This document shows positions 1 to 7,841 of a stretch of DNA of 40,114 nt, one piece after another. The translations under genes and the position numbers were made by a program. The stretch lies in assembly GCA_024279095.1 (NCBI GenBank), contig JAJRRY010000035.1:1-40114 (forward strand), written 5' to 3'. Numbering within the stretch: the stretch's first letter is position 1; the number at the start of each line of letters is the position of its first letter. Under the pieces are notes generated by a model. That model saw nothing but the letters and a program-made list of their open reading frames with translations, ran no database searches and was not told the origin of the DNA. The DNA comes from Alphaproteobacteria bacterium (GTDB lineage Bacteria > Pseudomonadota > Alphaproteobacteria > Rhizobiales > Aestuariivirgaceae).

Positions 1-244
1 CGACGACCTTGCCCGCCTGCTGCGGCACAATCTGGACGAAGCGGTTCAACAGGCGGACAGGACACGACGGATGAAGGAGCAGGATACTGCCATACTCCGT
101 GACCGGCATATGCAGATGAAGCGCATTGAGCGGCTGAGCCGAAATGCCGGACGCGAGCTGCGTGACAGCCTGCACCGGGACGAACTGCTGGATATCGTGG
201 AACGAGCCGTTGAATCCTCCCGCGGCCCCGGAGGACGAAGCTGA
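1..244 (+). CDS. C-terminal fragment of a charged helical protein (5' end outside window)
   Basis: An open frame enters from the left edge (first full codon at 2) and ends at TGA 242-244, leaving about 80 residues. The visible part is rich in Arg, Asp, Glu and Leu with no membrane segment, for example QADRTRRMKEQDT and MKRIERLSRNAGREL, and is probably helical or coiled coil. It is too short for the ORF track because the start is missing. The next gene belongs to the flagellar operon, so a flagellar role is possible by position only. I do not recognise the family. Confidence 0.55.
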   Translation, partial: DDLARLLRHNLDEAVQQADRTRRMKEQDTAILRDRHMQMKRIERLSRNAGRELRDSLHRDELLDIVERAVESSRGPGGRS

Positions 245-272
245 CCGCCTTTCCTTCAACATCATGGTGACG

Positions 273-294
273 CAAGTTTGCCACAAGTTTGACA
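273..294 (+). promoter_or_regulatory. Direct repeat CAAGTTTG x2 running into TTGACA
   Basis: CAAGTTTG occurs at 273-280 and again at 284-291, an 11-base period that puts both copies on one face of the helix. The second copy runs into a consensus -35 hexamer TTGACA (289-294). No good -10 lies 16-18 bases downstream. It sits in the 88-base gap before the rod-binding protein gene and could be an activator site for that operon. This is inference from pattern only. Confidence 0.3.
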
Positions 295-332
295 CCATAG
301 GCTCGAAGCGTCCCGAAGCCTGAAGGAGCGCC

Positions 333-989
333 GTGCGAGCCATGTCCATCTCTCCGCCATCGGACCTGATCCTCGACGTCATGAAGGCCGCCGATCCGCA
401 ACGCATGCAGGAGGCGACCCTGCGGCTGAAGGACATGGTGGCGGCCCGCACCGCCACTGCGGAAACGGGTGCCGGCAAGTGGAAGGAAAGTCTGAGGATG
501 GCCGGCTTCTCTCCCGCTGAAGCCGGACAGAAGATCAGTACCCCCCATCCTGATGCCGCTTCCGGCACCCGTTCCCCCGTGGCTGCGCCTGCGGAGATGG
601 CCACGATGCGGGCGCACAGCCGTTCCCCGGTGGAGGGAAGCATCTCCGGGGATGCCGTGCGCCGCATGCGCGATGGCTATGCCGCTCTCGAGGGCGTGGT
701 TCTGGAGAACATGCTGGACGGCATGCTTGGCGGTTCGGGCTCCAGCGTATTCGGTGAAGGACTGGCAGGGGAATACTGGAAGTCCATGATGGCACGGGCC
801 ATCGCTTCGCAGGTGGCACGCCGTGGCGGCATGGGACTGGCCGAGGCGCTGGTGCGCCGCGCCGGTGGGCCGGACGGGCCGGCGGGGGCGGCCAGCGCAC
901 TGGGCATGAGCCAGCGGCTGGAGAGGGCATTTCTCGACACGCTCGAGCATGAGGTTCCGGCTGGCGAGCACCGCAAGGAGGTGTCCTGA
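333..989 (+). CDS. flgJ: Rod-binding protein, FlgJ N-terminal / CheL type
   Basis: Predicted periplasmic flagellar rod-capping or rod-binding protein. The C-terminal half (residues ~115-180) matches the FlgJ N-terminal domain: a helix YAALEGVVLENMLDGML, then SSVFGEGLAGEYWKSM and a terminal RRGGMGLAEALVRR. There is no muramidase domain, so this is the short form usual in alphaproteobacteria, where it is often called CheL. The N-terminal ~100 residues are low complexity. The GTG at 333 has GAAGGAG four bases upstream; an ATG at 342 is an alternative start. The stop overlaps the next start (TGATG), so it is translationally coupled to the FlgN-like gene. The domain call is firm; the exact symbol is less so. 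Confidence 0.8.
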   Translation: MRAMSISPPSDLILDVMKAADPQRMQEATLRLKDMVAARTATAETGAGKWKESLRMAGFSPAEAGQKISTPHPDAASGTRSPVAAPAEMATMRAHSRSPVEGSISGDAVRRMRDGYAALEGVVLENMLDGMLGGSGSSVFGEGLAGEYWKSMMARAIASQVARRGGMGLAEALVRRAGGPDGPAGAASALGMSQRLERAFLDTLEHEVPAGEHRKEVS

Positions 990-1387
990 TGAATGCACAT
1001 GCACGGACAGCGAAGGCACCGGCAGGTTTGCCGGAAACGTTCGGCAAGCTCCTGTCCCGGCTCGTGGAAGTGCTGGAGCGGGAGAATGCCGATCTGCGCA
1101 ACAACAACCTCTCGATGTTTTCCGAATACGTTCGGCAGAAGGATCTGCTTCTTCTGGACCTTTCCCGCCTTTCCCGCATGCACGGGGAATCGGCGCAGCT
1201 TCGCGCGCTTCTGGATGGCGAGCTGCGGCGGGTGAAGGAGGCTCTGGCGGAGAATGCCCGACTGCTCGAACTGCATCTCGGTGCAGCACGCGAATTTGCC
1301 AGTTTCCTTGAGGATTCCATCCGCAGGCACCGTTCCGACGGCACCTATTCGCGCAACGTGGCACGTGGCGGGTACGGAAAATGGTGA
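989..1387 (+). CDS. flgN: FlgN-like flagellar export chaperone
   Basis: 132-residue helical protein, probably the cytoplasmic chaperone that delivers hook-associated proteins to the flagellar export gate. An N-terminal helix LLSRLVEVLERENADLRNN resembles the FlgN start. It is followed by a long helical hairpin, a second E-N-A-R-L-L-E-L stretch, and a C-terminal GTYSRN resembling the Tyr-containing tail of alphaproteobacterial FlgN proteins. It starts at ATG 989, overlapping the stop of the rod-binding gene. Its own stop overlaps the next start by seven bases, so it sits inside a tightly packed operon. The family call rests on helix pattern and context, because FlgN sequences are poorly conserved. 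Confidence 0.6.
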   Translation: MNAHARTAKAPAGLPETFGKLLSRLVEVLERENADLRNNNLSMFSEYVRQKDLLLLDLSRLSRMHGESAQLRALLDGELRRVKEALAENARLLELHLGAAREFASFLEDSIRRHRSDGTYSRNVARGGYGKW

Positions 1388-1848
1388 AGACCGTGATCGT
1401 CGGCGTCTGGGCGGCCCTGGTGGCGCTGGGGTCGTTCTATGGCGTGATGCTGTGGAAGGCCGGGGCGGAGGCCAAGGTGGCCCCGAAGGAACTGTTCACC
1501 ACACTGGAGCAGGTCAAGACGGACGTCGTCAGCGTGCCCATGATCAGCAATGGTGAGGTGCAGGGATACGTGCTGGCCCGGTTCGCCTATCTCATCGACG
1601 GCAAGAAGTTGAAGAAACTTTCCATACAGCCGGACGTGATCCTGACCGACGAGGCGTTCCGGATCATCTACAGCAGCCCGATTCGCGATTTCCAGCGCAT
1701 CGAGAAGTACGATCTGGCAAAGCTGACCGAGCGGCTGAAGGAGAGTGTCAACAAGCGTCTGGGGGCAAAACTGGTTCATGACGTTCTGGTCGATTCCATC
1801 AACTATGTGGCCCGCAGCGAAATCCGCTACAAGGGACTGAAGCAATGA
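1381..1848 (+). CDS. Membrane-anchored flagellar operon protein, FliL-like topology
   Basis: 155 residues with one N-terminal membrane segment (residues ~4-24, VIVGVWAALVALGSFYGVML) and a soluble, presumably periplasmic domain. The soluble part has a beta-rich half, then SPIRDFQRIEKYDLAKLTERLKESVNKRL and a last strand LVDSINYVARSEIR. That layout (single membrane pass, strands, a helix after an I-R-D motif, closing strand) resembles FliL, the stator-associated stomatin-like protein, but sequence similarity is too weak to name it. The start overlaps the upstream gene by seven bases, and the stop overlaps the next gene as ATGA. A flagellar basal-body or stator role is inferred. Confidence 0.65.
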   Translation: MVKTVIVGVWAALVALGSFYGVMLWKAGAEAKVAPKELFTTLEQVKTDVVSVPMISNGEVQGYVLARFAYLIDGKKLKKLSIQPDVILTDEAFRIIYSSPIRDFQRIEKYDLAKLTERLKESVNKRLGAKLVHDVLVDSINYVARSEIRYKGLKQ

Positions 1849-2384
1849 ATCCGCTTTCGGCGCTCGTCCGCTTCATGAAGACCTATTCCACCGGGGTGGT
1901 GGCGGCCACCATATCGGTATCCTTTGCCGCCTACATGCTGATCACCGGTGGCGACGGCAACGGCCTGATGATCGACAAGCCGGTCGTGGTGCATCATGTC
2001 CCGGTCAAGAGTCCGCTGAAGGAACGGCTGGAGATCGCCATCGCTCCCACCCGCAAGACCACGGACGAAAAGCCTCTGGTCATCGAAGACATGCTGATCA
2101 CCGGATCCATCCAGAAGACCACGCCGAAAGAACCTTTGCGCAAGCCCCTGCGCAGCGCCCGCAAGCGCCCCGGCGGGCGCACCACGCCTCATTATGTGCT
2201 GCGCTTCGCAACCCCGGATGTGGCACTCGTGGAGGGCAGCGGTCGATTGTGGAGTGTCGAGCCGGGCGACATCCTGCCCGGTGCCGGGCGCATCATCCGC
2301 ATCGAGAACCGCGGCCATGATCACTGGGTGGTGAAAGCCTACGACGGGCGCACCATCCGTGAAATCGGCTCCCGTCAGGACTGA
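1845..2384 (+). CDS. Membrane-anchored protein of unknown function in flagellar operon
   Basis: 179 residues. One membrane segment near the N-terminus (residues ~15-35, STGVVAATISVSFAAYMLIT) is followed by a basic, Pro-rich linker to about residue 122. A compact C-terminal domain then reads YVLRFATPDVALVEGSGRLW and EPGDILPGAGRIIRIENRG. The last part is built like the small beta domains of GspC/PilP-type periplasmic proteins, but I cannot assign a family. It is the last gene of the operon and is coupled to the gene before it by ATGA. Its stop lies inside the end of the convergent fliI, with ten bases of overlap. Confidence 0.6.
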   Translation: MNPLSALVRFMKTYSTGVVAATISVSFAAYMLITGGDGNGLMIDKPVVVHHVPVKSPLKERLEIAIAPTRKTTDEKPLVIEDMLITGSIQKTTPKEPLRKPLRSARKRPGGRTTPHYVLRFATPDVALVEGSGRLWSVEPGDILPGAGRIIRIENRGHDHWVVKAYDGRTIREIGSRQD

Positions 2385-3814
2385 CCGGCGGGCACGGCCG
2401 CCGCGCCCTGCTGTGTCGGCTCGCGGTTTTCCTCCCGCCGGCCACCACCATCCGCTCCCGCGGCGCGCAGGGCTTCCGCCAGCACCGTGAAGGCATCCCG
2501 GGATTCTTCCTCGCCAGGGCTCTGCTTCAGCACCTCGTAGATGCGTGGCACCCACTCCACGGCCCTGTCCAGCTCCTCGTCCATGCCGGGCCGGTAGCCG
2601 CCCAGCAGACGCAGGTCGCGGGTGTCCTCGAAGCGCGCGATCAGGGCGCGCAGCATCAGCACCAGGTTCTCCTGCTCCTTCGTCCAGGCGCGCCGGGCCA
2701 GTCGAGACACGGAAGCCAGGATGTTGATCGCCGGATAACGCCCCTGTTCGGCGATCTCGCGATCCAGCACGATGTGGCCGTCCAGGATGCCGCGGATACT
2801 GTCGGCCACCGGGTCGTTGTGATCATCGCCGTCTACCAGAACGGAAAGAAAGGCGGTGATGGAACCCGCTCCCGCCTCACCCGGCCCGGTGCGTTCCAGC
2901 AGGCGCGGCAGGTCGGAGAAGATCCCTGGCGGATAGCCCCGCGCCACGGGGGCCTCACCGGCGGCCAGCAGGATGTCGCGGCAGGCGTGAGCATAGCGGG
3001 TAATGGAATCTGCTATCAGCAGAACGTTCTCGCCACGATCGCGAAAGTATTCCGCCACGGTAATGGCCGTCTTCAGGGCCAGCCGGCGCATCATCGGACT
3101 TTCGTCGCCGGTCGCCACGATGCCGATGGAGCGGGCCCGCTGCCGCTCGCCGATGGCCTCCTCGATGAATTCCCGCACTTCGCGGCCGCGCTCGCCGATC
3201 AGCGCGAAGACCACCGTGTCGAAACCCTCGGCCCCGGCCAGCATGGCCAAGAAGGTGGACTTTCCGACGCCGGATCCGGCGAAGATGCCCATTCGCTGCC
3301 CCGCACAGACGGGCGTGAAGATGTCCACCGCGCGCACCCCGGTGCGCACCGCTCCGCCAATCGGGTTTCTGCGCAATGCCTGCGGCGGCTGCCGCTCCAC
3401 GCCCAAGGCCCGCGGTCCTGGCAGCAGGGCTTCCCCATCGTCCGCGGGTTCGCCGAGGGCGTTGATAACCCGTCCCTTCCAGCTCTCGTGCGGCCGGATC
3501 CGGAACGGCCCGCGGTGCCAGACCGGCATGCCGATGCGGATGTCCGGCTCCGCATCGAAGGGCTTGACCATGATCCCGTCCGGGCCGATGTGCACCACCT
3601 GTCCGATATGCATGCCGGTCTCGGCTTCGATCTCCACACAATCCCCCAACGAGGCGAATCGCGACAAACCCCGCACACGGCACACTGCGGGCGAGATCTC
3701 CGTGATCCGCCCGCCGCAGCGCAGCAGGGGAGCATCATGGGCAAGCTGCAGTGCCGCCCGCCGCAGTCGCCCCAGCGGCCCGGCATCGAGAACGGCGCCC
3801 GGTTCCGTCGTCAC
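2375..3814 (-). CDS. fliI: Flagellum-specific ATPase FliI
   Basis: 479-residue ATPase of the flagellar type III export apparatus, homologous to the F1 beta subunit and active at the cytoplasmic face of the export gate. The N-terminal beta-barrel region contains GDCVEIEAETG. The Walker A motif is GIFAGSGVGKST, followed by ALIGERGREVREFIEEA, the LLIADSITRYAHACRDI region with the Walker B aspartate, and ARGYPPGIFSDLPRLLERTG, all characteristic of the family. The C-terminus has an extra low-complexity tail (GGGRREENREPTQQG). It starts at ATG 3814 and overlaps the flgF stop by four bases (ATGA). Gene order flgF-fliI is that of rhizobia. Confidence 0.95.
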   Translation of the reverse strand: MTTEPGAVLDAGPLGRLRRAALQLAHDAPLLRCGGRITEISPAVCRVRGLSRFASLGDCVEIEAETGMHIGQVVHIGPDGIMVKPFDAEPDIRIGMPVWHRGPFRIRPHESWKGRVINALGEPADDGEALLPGPRALGVERQPPQALRRNPIGGAVRTGVRAVDIFTPVCAGQRMGIFAGSGVGKSTFLAMLAGAEGFDTVVFALIGERGREVREFIEEAIGERQRARSIGIVATGDESPMMRRLALKTAITVAEYFRDRGENVLLIADSITRYAHACRDILLAAGEAPVARGYPPGIFSDLPRLLERTGPGEAGAGSITAFLSVLVDGDDHNDPVADSIRGILDGHIVLDREIAEQGRYPAINILASVSRLARRAWTKEQENLVLMLRALIARFEDTRDLRLLGGYRPGMDEELDRAVEWVPRIYEVLKQSPGEEESRDAFTVLAEALRAAGADGGGRREENREPTQQGAAAVPAGQS

Positions 3815-4539
3815 GCGCCCGTCCCCCCGAGGGTCCGTATGGCCTCAAGGGCGGTGCGCTCGCTATCCTCCATGGCGCTGGAGAGTCTGCGGAAGGCACC
3901 GGTCGCCTCGATGAGCCGGATCATTTCCATGGGGCCGCTGACGTTGGCTTCCTCGATGAAGCCCTGCATCACTCCGGCCCGGCGGAAGTCCACCACCGGT
4001 TCCGGTTCACGGTCGGGCACGACACCGGAATTGCCGAAGCGCGACAGCTTCGCCTCGTCCGGCATGCGGAACAGCCCGATGGCGCCGATCTGCGTACCGG
4101 CCTGGGTGATCATGCCGTCACGGGCGATAGTCGGCGGCCCCGCCTTGGGCTTCAGCGTGATGGGCGCCCCGCCCACGTCGAGCACGGGATAACCCTCCAC
4201 GGACACTAGCTCGCCTGTGGGCAGCATGCGCATGCGCCCATCGCGGGTGTAGACCGGGCCGTTCGGTCCCTGGACGGCCATCCATACATCACCGCGTACC
4301 GCCACGTCGAGCGGATTTCCTGTCTGCTTCAGGGCTCCGGGCCGCGTGTCGATCCAGGTCTCGCCAGCCGAGACGAAGCTCACCGACGTCGGCTGCTGCC
4401 GGGAGACCATGGCGGCAAACCGACTGCCGTCGGCCCGAAAGCCCGGCGTGGTCATGTTGGCCACGTTGTTGGCGATGGAGGACAGCCGGTTCTGCATGGC
4501 CAGCTGCCCGGCCACGGCCACGTGAAGCACCACCTTCAT
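3811..4539 (-). CDS. flgF: Flagellar proximal rod protein FlgF
   Basis: 242-residue flagellar rod component exported without a cleaved signal peptide. The N-terminus carries the rod/hook family signature (LSSIANNVANMTTPGFRA, residues ~20-37), and the C-terminus the matching helix with EEANVSGPMEMIRLIEATGAFRR. The middle GNPLDVAVRGDVWMAVQGPNG, TRDGRMRMLPTGELV and GNSGVV are typical of FlgF rather than FlgG. It is translationally coupled to fliI downstream (four-base overlap) and lies four bases after the DUF1217 gene, so the three form one - strand operon. Confidence 0.9.
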   Translation of the reverse strand: MKVVLHVAVAGQLAMQNRLSSIANNVANMTTPGFRADGSRFAAMVSRQQPTSVSFVSAGETWIDTRPGALKQTGNPLDVAVRGDVWMAVQGPNGPVYTRDGRMRMLPTGELVSVEGYPVLDVGGAPITLKPKAGPPTIARDGMITQAGTQIGAIGLFRMPDEAKLSRFGNSGVVPDREPEPVVDFRRAGVMQGFIEEANVSGPMEMIRLIEATGAFRRLSSAMEDSERTALEAIRTLGGTGA

Positions 4540-4543
4540 GGCA

Positions 4544-5374
4544 TCATCCTCCCGATATCTTGAGGGTCTGAAGAGTCTGCAGGATGTCCTGGCTGATCCC
4601 GGTCTCCAAGGGAGCCGAAATCAGTGCATTGGGGGCTGCTGCGGTTGTGGCGGAGCCGCCCCCGTTCATCTCCCACATGGTCGCGAAGCGGGCCAGGAAA
4701 CGTTCCAGTTTTGCCGGGTCCTGGAATTCGGAGATCTTCAGCTTTTCCTCGACGACTTTCGCATTGCGATCAATGTCCCCTTGCGCCAGCGAGTAACCGA
4801 GGACGGTTTCCGCCACTTTCATCAGGGCCGGATCCGCGAGAATGTCGTAGCCGGTGCGAATGCCGGGGGCCTTGCGCTGGAAATAGAGGGCGAGGCGCAC
4901 ACCCTCGTTGCTTTCCCCGGCATCTTCCTCCAGTTTCAGGCGCATGTAGTCGTCCACGACTTCCTGCTGTGCCCGCTCGAAGGTGGTGGCAGCGGAACCG
5001 TAGCTCTTGAAGTTGAAACGCCGTGCGAAATCCCGGAACCGGGTATCGGCAAGCTGGTTGGCAAAACTGTCGGGATTCTCGATGCCCTCTTCGAGAACCT
5101 TCCGCATGAAGGCCTTGGCATAGATCATGTCGCCCAGTCCGGAAGCCTCCATGGCGAAACGGTAGACGCGATCGTCAGCCAGGAACTCGTCGATCGTGTC
5201 GATCTCTCCGATCCGGGAGAGGTAATATTCCGCCTCCCGGGCCACCTGCGGCTGCTCGGAGACCCTTTTCAGGGATGCATCGAGATTGTTGGCGATGAGC
5301 TGATAGTCGGCAAGCGTGGTAAGCATGATCTCCGGCCCCGTAATCACATGTCGAGATGCTGGTCCGGATGACAT
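4544..5374 (-). CDS. DUF1217-family flagellar protein
   Basis: 276-residue protein of the DUF1217 type, found in rhizobial and related flagellar loci between motA and flgF, where it is needed for motility but biochemically uncharacterised. Recognisable stretches are MLTTLADYQLIANNLDASLK at the start, AEYYLSRIGEIDTIDEFLADDRVY, and FARRFNFKSYG. The C-terminus is Ala/Gly rich before a last helix ISQDILQTLQTLKISG. I chose ATG 5374 because a GGCGGAG lies eight bases upstream. ATG 5326, 16 codons later, is an alternative with a nearer GGAG. The longer ORF-track start at 5527 would overlap motA and adds no family sequence. Confidence 0.85.
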   Translation of the reverse strand: MSSGPASRHVITGPEIMLTTLADYQLIANNLDASLKRVSEQPQVAREAEYYLSRIGEIDTIDEFLADDRVYRFAMEASGLGDMIYAKAFMRKVLEEGIENPDSFANQLADTRFRDFARRFNFKSYGSAATTFERAQQEVVDDYMRLKLEEDAGESNEGVRLALYFQRKAPGIRTGYDILADPALMKVAETVLGYSLAQGDIDRNAKVVEEKLKISEFQDPAKLERFLARFATMWEMNGGGSATTAAAPNALISAPLETGISQDILQTLQTLKISGG

Positions 5375-5398
5375 GATCCCATCTCCGCCTTGTCCGTG

Positions 5399-5431
5399 GC
5401 TTGCGCGCTCGCCGGCCAGTTTCGCGCAAGC
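5399..5431. promoter_or_regulatory. Inverted repeat in divergent DUF1217/motA promoter region
   Basis: GCTTGCGCG (5399-5407) and CGCGCAAGC (5423-5431) form a perfect nine-base inverted repeat with a 15-base centre. It lies in the 122-base gap between two divergent flagellar operons. The spacing of the half-sites fits a dimeric regulator, and rhizobia control these operons with LuxR-type VisN/VisR and Rem. Assignment to any regulator is speculative. Confidence 0.4.
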
Positions 5432-5496
5432 CTCGCCGGATAGGCCTGTGGAAAGAGGCAATCCTTCACGTTCTGACGGGCAGGGGAGATTCCGAC

Positions 5497-6378
5497 GTGA
5501 CCATCCTTCTTGGCCTGCTGGTGACACTGGGCTGCATGATCGGCGGCTTCGTGGCCATGGGCGGCCACGTTTCGGTTCTGGTGCAGCCCTGGGAATTCGT
5601 CATCATCGGCGGCTCCGCCTTCGGCACCTTTCTCATTGCCAACCCGATGAAGACGGTCAAGGACACCGGCAAGGCCCTGGTGGAGGCCTTCAAGGGCAAG
5701 ACACCGAAGACCCGCGACTATCTGGACGTGCTCGGCGTTCTCTTCGCCCTGATGCGCGAGGTGCGCGGCAAGTCCCGTGGCGAGGTGGAGGGGCATATCG
5801 ACAATCCGGAGGAATCGGAAATCTTCCAGCAGTATCCTGACGTGCTGAAAAACAAGGAGCTGACTACCTTCATCTGCGATTATGTGCGCCTCATCCTGAT
5901 TGGCAACGCCAAGACCCACGAGGTGGAGGCGCTGATGGACGAGGAAATCCAGACCATCACCCATGACGCCATGGAGCCGGTGCACGCCATGACCGCCATC
6001 TCGGAAGGTCTTCCGGCGCTTGGCATCGTCGCCGCCGTGCTCGGCGTGATCAAGGCCATGGGCGCGCTCGACCAGTCGCCGGAGGTGCTGGGTCACCTGA
6101 TCGGCGCCGCTCTGGTGGGCACTTTCGCCGGCATCTTCCTGTCCTATGCGGTGGTCGGCCCGGTGGCCACCAAGATCAAGGTGGTGCGCGACCACAACCT
6201 GCGCCATTTCACCATCGTCAAGCAGACGCTGCTGGCATTCATGAACGGCGCCATGCCGCAGGTGGCACTGGAGTTCGGACGCAAGACCATCGCCTCCCAT
6301 GATCGCCCGACCATCGACACGGTGGAGGAGGAAACCCTCAATCCGGGCTCGGCGGGTGAAGAGAAGAAGGCGGCCTGA
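5497..6378 (+). CDS. motA: Flagellar motor stator protein MotA
   Basis: 293-residue inner-membrane stator subunit that conducts protons with MotB. It begins with [21 protein letters not shown], then [22 protein letters not shown], a cytoplasmic domain with charged segments ([20 protein letters not shown]), and a second pair of membrane helices around [20 protein letters not shown] and [21 protein letters not shown]. The ORF track starts too early at 5401. I use GTG 5497 because GGGGAG lies eight bases upstream and the protein then starts as rhizobial MotA does. motB is not in the window. It begins the motA-fliM-fliN-fliG-flhB operon, with fliM three bases downstream. Confidence 0.93.
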   Translation: MTILLGLLVTLGCMIGGFVAMGGHVSVLVQPWEFVIIGGSAFGTFLIANPMKTVKDTGKALVEAFKGKTPKTRDYLDVLGVLFALMREVRGKSRGEVEGHIDNPEESEIFQQYPDVLKNKELTTFICDYVRLILIGNAKTHEVEALMDEEIQTITHDAMEPVHAMTAISEGLPALGIVAAVLGVIKAMGALDQSPEVLGHLIGAALVGTFAGIFLSYAVVGPVATKIKVVRDHNLRHFTIVKQTLLAFMNGAMPQVALEFGRKTIASHDRPTIDTVEEETLNPGSAGEEKKAA

Positions 6379-6381
6379 TCC

Positions 6382-7362
6382 ATGACCATGCCGGCAACCA
6401 GCAGCGAAGAGATCGCGGTGACCGCCCCCACGGACGACGACCTGCTGATCTCCGCCTCGGGGCACGTGCCACCGGAGCGGTTGCGACTGCTCCAGTCGCT
6501 TTTCGGGCGCGTCTGCCAGACATTGCGCGACCGCTTCTTCGAGATCGCCGGTGTTCCCTTCGAGGTGACGCTGGAGGAGCTGGACGTGATGCCGGTGGAG
6601 CAGGCCGGCATGAGCGGTGCGGAATGGCTCGTCGCCCTGTGCTCCATCGAGCGCCAGAACACCCTGAGCTGCATCGGGCTGGACGCCGGAGCGATCAATC
6701 TGGTCATCGAGGCCTTTCTCGGTGGCGGAGCGCAGGGGCGCAGCGCGCCGCCGCCCCGCGACTGGACGCCGTTCGATCAGCTCATGACCGGACATGCTGC
6801 GGAGACGGTCATCGATACCATGACCGAGGTCTTTGCGCCGTCGGTCGACTTCGTGATGCGGATGGACGAGATCCGGCGCGCGGATGCTGCAAGGGAACTG
6901 ACACTCGAGGAGCGGCCCGTCCTGACCGCCCGGCTGACCGTGCAGGCATTGGGGGATGGCGGCACGATGGTCGTGGTGCTGCCGCCCGGACTGTTCAGCA
7001 GCATGCGCCTTTGCGCTACCGATGCAGGAAGCGCCGATGCCGTCGCGGATCAGGAGGAAAATCCGTGGGCACGGGCCTTGGACAGTCAGCTGAAGGCCTC
7101 GGAGGTGATCTGCCGGGCAGTGCTGGATGGTGGCGAGATCACGCTGGGTGATGTTGCCCGGTTCCGTCCGGGCCAGATTCTCGAACTGGACGTGCGTTCC
7201 GATGCGCCTGTGCGTCTGGAATGCGATGGCGAGACCCTCTTCCATTGCGATCTCGGGCAGGCCGGTGGCGCCTTCGTGCTGAAGCTGCGCCGGCCGGTCA
7301 GCAGCGAGGAGGAATTCCTGGAATCCGTGATGGGGGCGAAAGGGGCGAATGGCAATGAGTGA
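6382..7362 (+). CDS. fliM: Flagellar motor switch protein FliM (divergent rhizobial type)
   Basis: 326-residue C-ring protein linking CheY binding to FliG and FliN. The middle domain is divergent, but the Glu/Leu-rich start of the CheC-like fold (RVCQTLRDRFFEIAGVPFEV) and the central WLVALCSIERQNTLSCIGLD are recognisable. The C-terminal SpoA domain is clear (ITLGDVARFRPGQILELDV, then LFHCDLGQAGGAFVLKL). The canonical N-terminal CheY-binding segment (LSQxEIDALL) is not visible in residues 1-30. Position between motA and fliN supports the call. The stop overlaps the fliN start by eight bases. Confidence 0.85.
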   Translation: MTMPATSSEEIAVTAPTDDDLLISASGHVPPERLRLLQSLFGRVCQTLRDRFFEIAGVPFEVTLEELDVMPVEQAGMSGAEWLVALCSIERQNTLSCIGLDAGAINLVIEAFLGGGAQGRSAPPPRDWTPFDQLMTGHAAETVIDTMTEVFAPSVDFVMRMDEIRRADAARELTLEERPVLTARLTVQALGDGGTMVVVLPPGLFSSMRLCATDAGSADAVADQEENPWARALDSQLKASEVICRAVLDGGEITLGDVARFRPGQILELDVRSDAPVRLECDGETLFHCDLGQAGGAFVLKLRRPVSSEEEFLESVMGAKGANGNE

Positions 7363-7822
7363 CGCAACCGATATTGCGAACCGGGAAGAAGCGGGGACGG
7401 AGAATGCTGCCGGGGGACAGGCCGGAGAGGCTGGCGGTGCGGCAATGCGCGATGGGGCAGGAAAGGCCTCCGCGGAAGAGACCGCACGGCAACGCACGCT
7501 GGGCGATTCCCTGTAGCAGGAAGCGGTGGAAAAGATGGGACGGCAGGTGGCGGAAGGCGAGGGGCCGGGCATCGATCTGGTCATGCGCATTCCGGTCACC
7601 GTGCAGGCTGTGCTCGGGCAGGCCCGCATGCCCATCGCCAGCCTCATGAAGCTGGGGCCCGGGTCGGTGGTGCCCCTGGACCACAGGGTTGGCGAGCCGG
7701 TGGATGTGGTGGTCAACGGCCGTTTGGTGGCGCGCGGCGAGGTTGTGCTGCTGGAAGAGGACAGCGAACGTTTCGGCATCTCCCTGACGGAGATCGTGGA
7801 GCCTGGAAGCAGATCGTGCTGA
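7355..7822 (+). CDS. fliN: Flagellar motor switch protein FliN, frame interrupted by an in-frame TAG
   Basis: The SpoA domain of FliN is intact in the C-terminal half: LVMRIPVTVQAVLGQARM, VPLDHRVGEPVDVVVNGRL, ARGEVVLLEEDSERFGISL. FliN forms the lower C-ring with FliM. A natural ATG at 7355 overlaps the fliM stop by eight bases, as coupled switch genes usually do, and opens an acidic Ala/Gly-rich leader like that of rhizobial FliN. Codon 54 (7514-7516) is TAG, flanked in frame by CTG and CAG, after which the same frame runs on to TGA 7820-7822. The ORF track therefore shows only the part from GTG 7526 (98 residues), which has AGGAAG in front and would keep the whole SpoA domain. It may be read through, reinitiated at 7526, or mutant. 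TAG acts as a normal stop elsewhere in the window. Confidence 0.8.
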
Positions 7823-7841
7823 CCGGAAAGATGGGGTGAGG

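Noticed and set aside
2774-4192. 472-codon + strand ORF over fliI and flgF
   Set aside because: Shadow of two unmistakable flagellar genes on the opposite strand.
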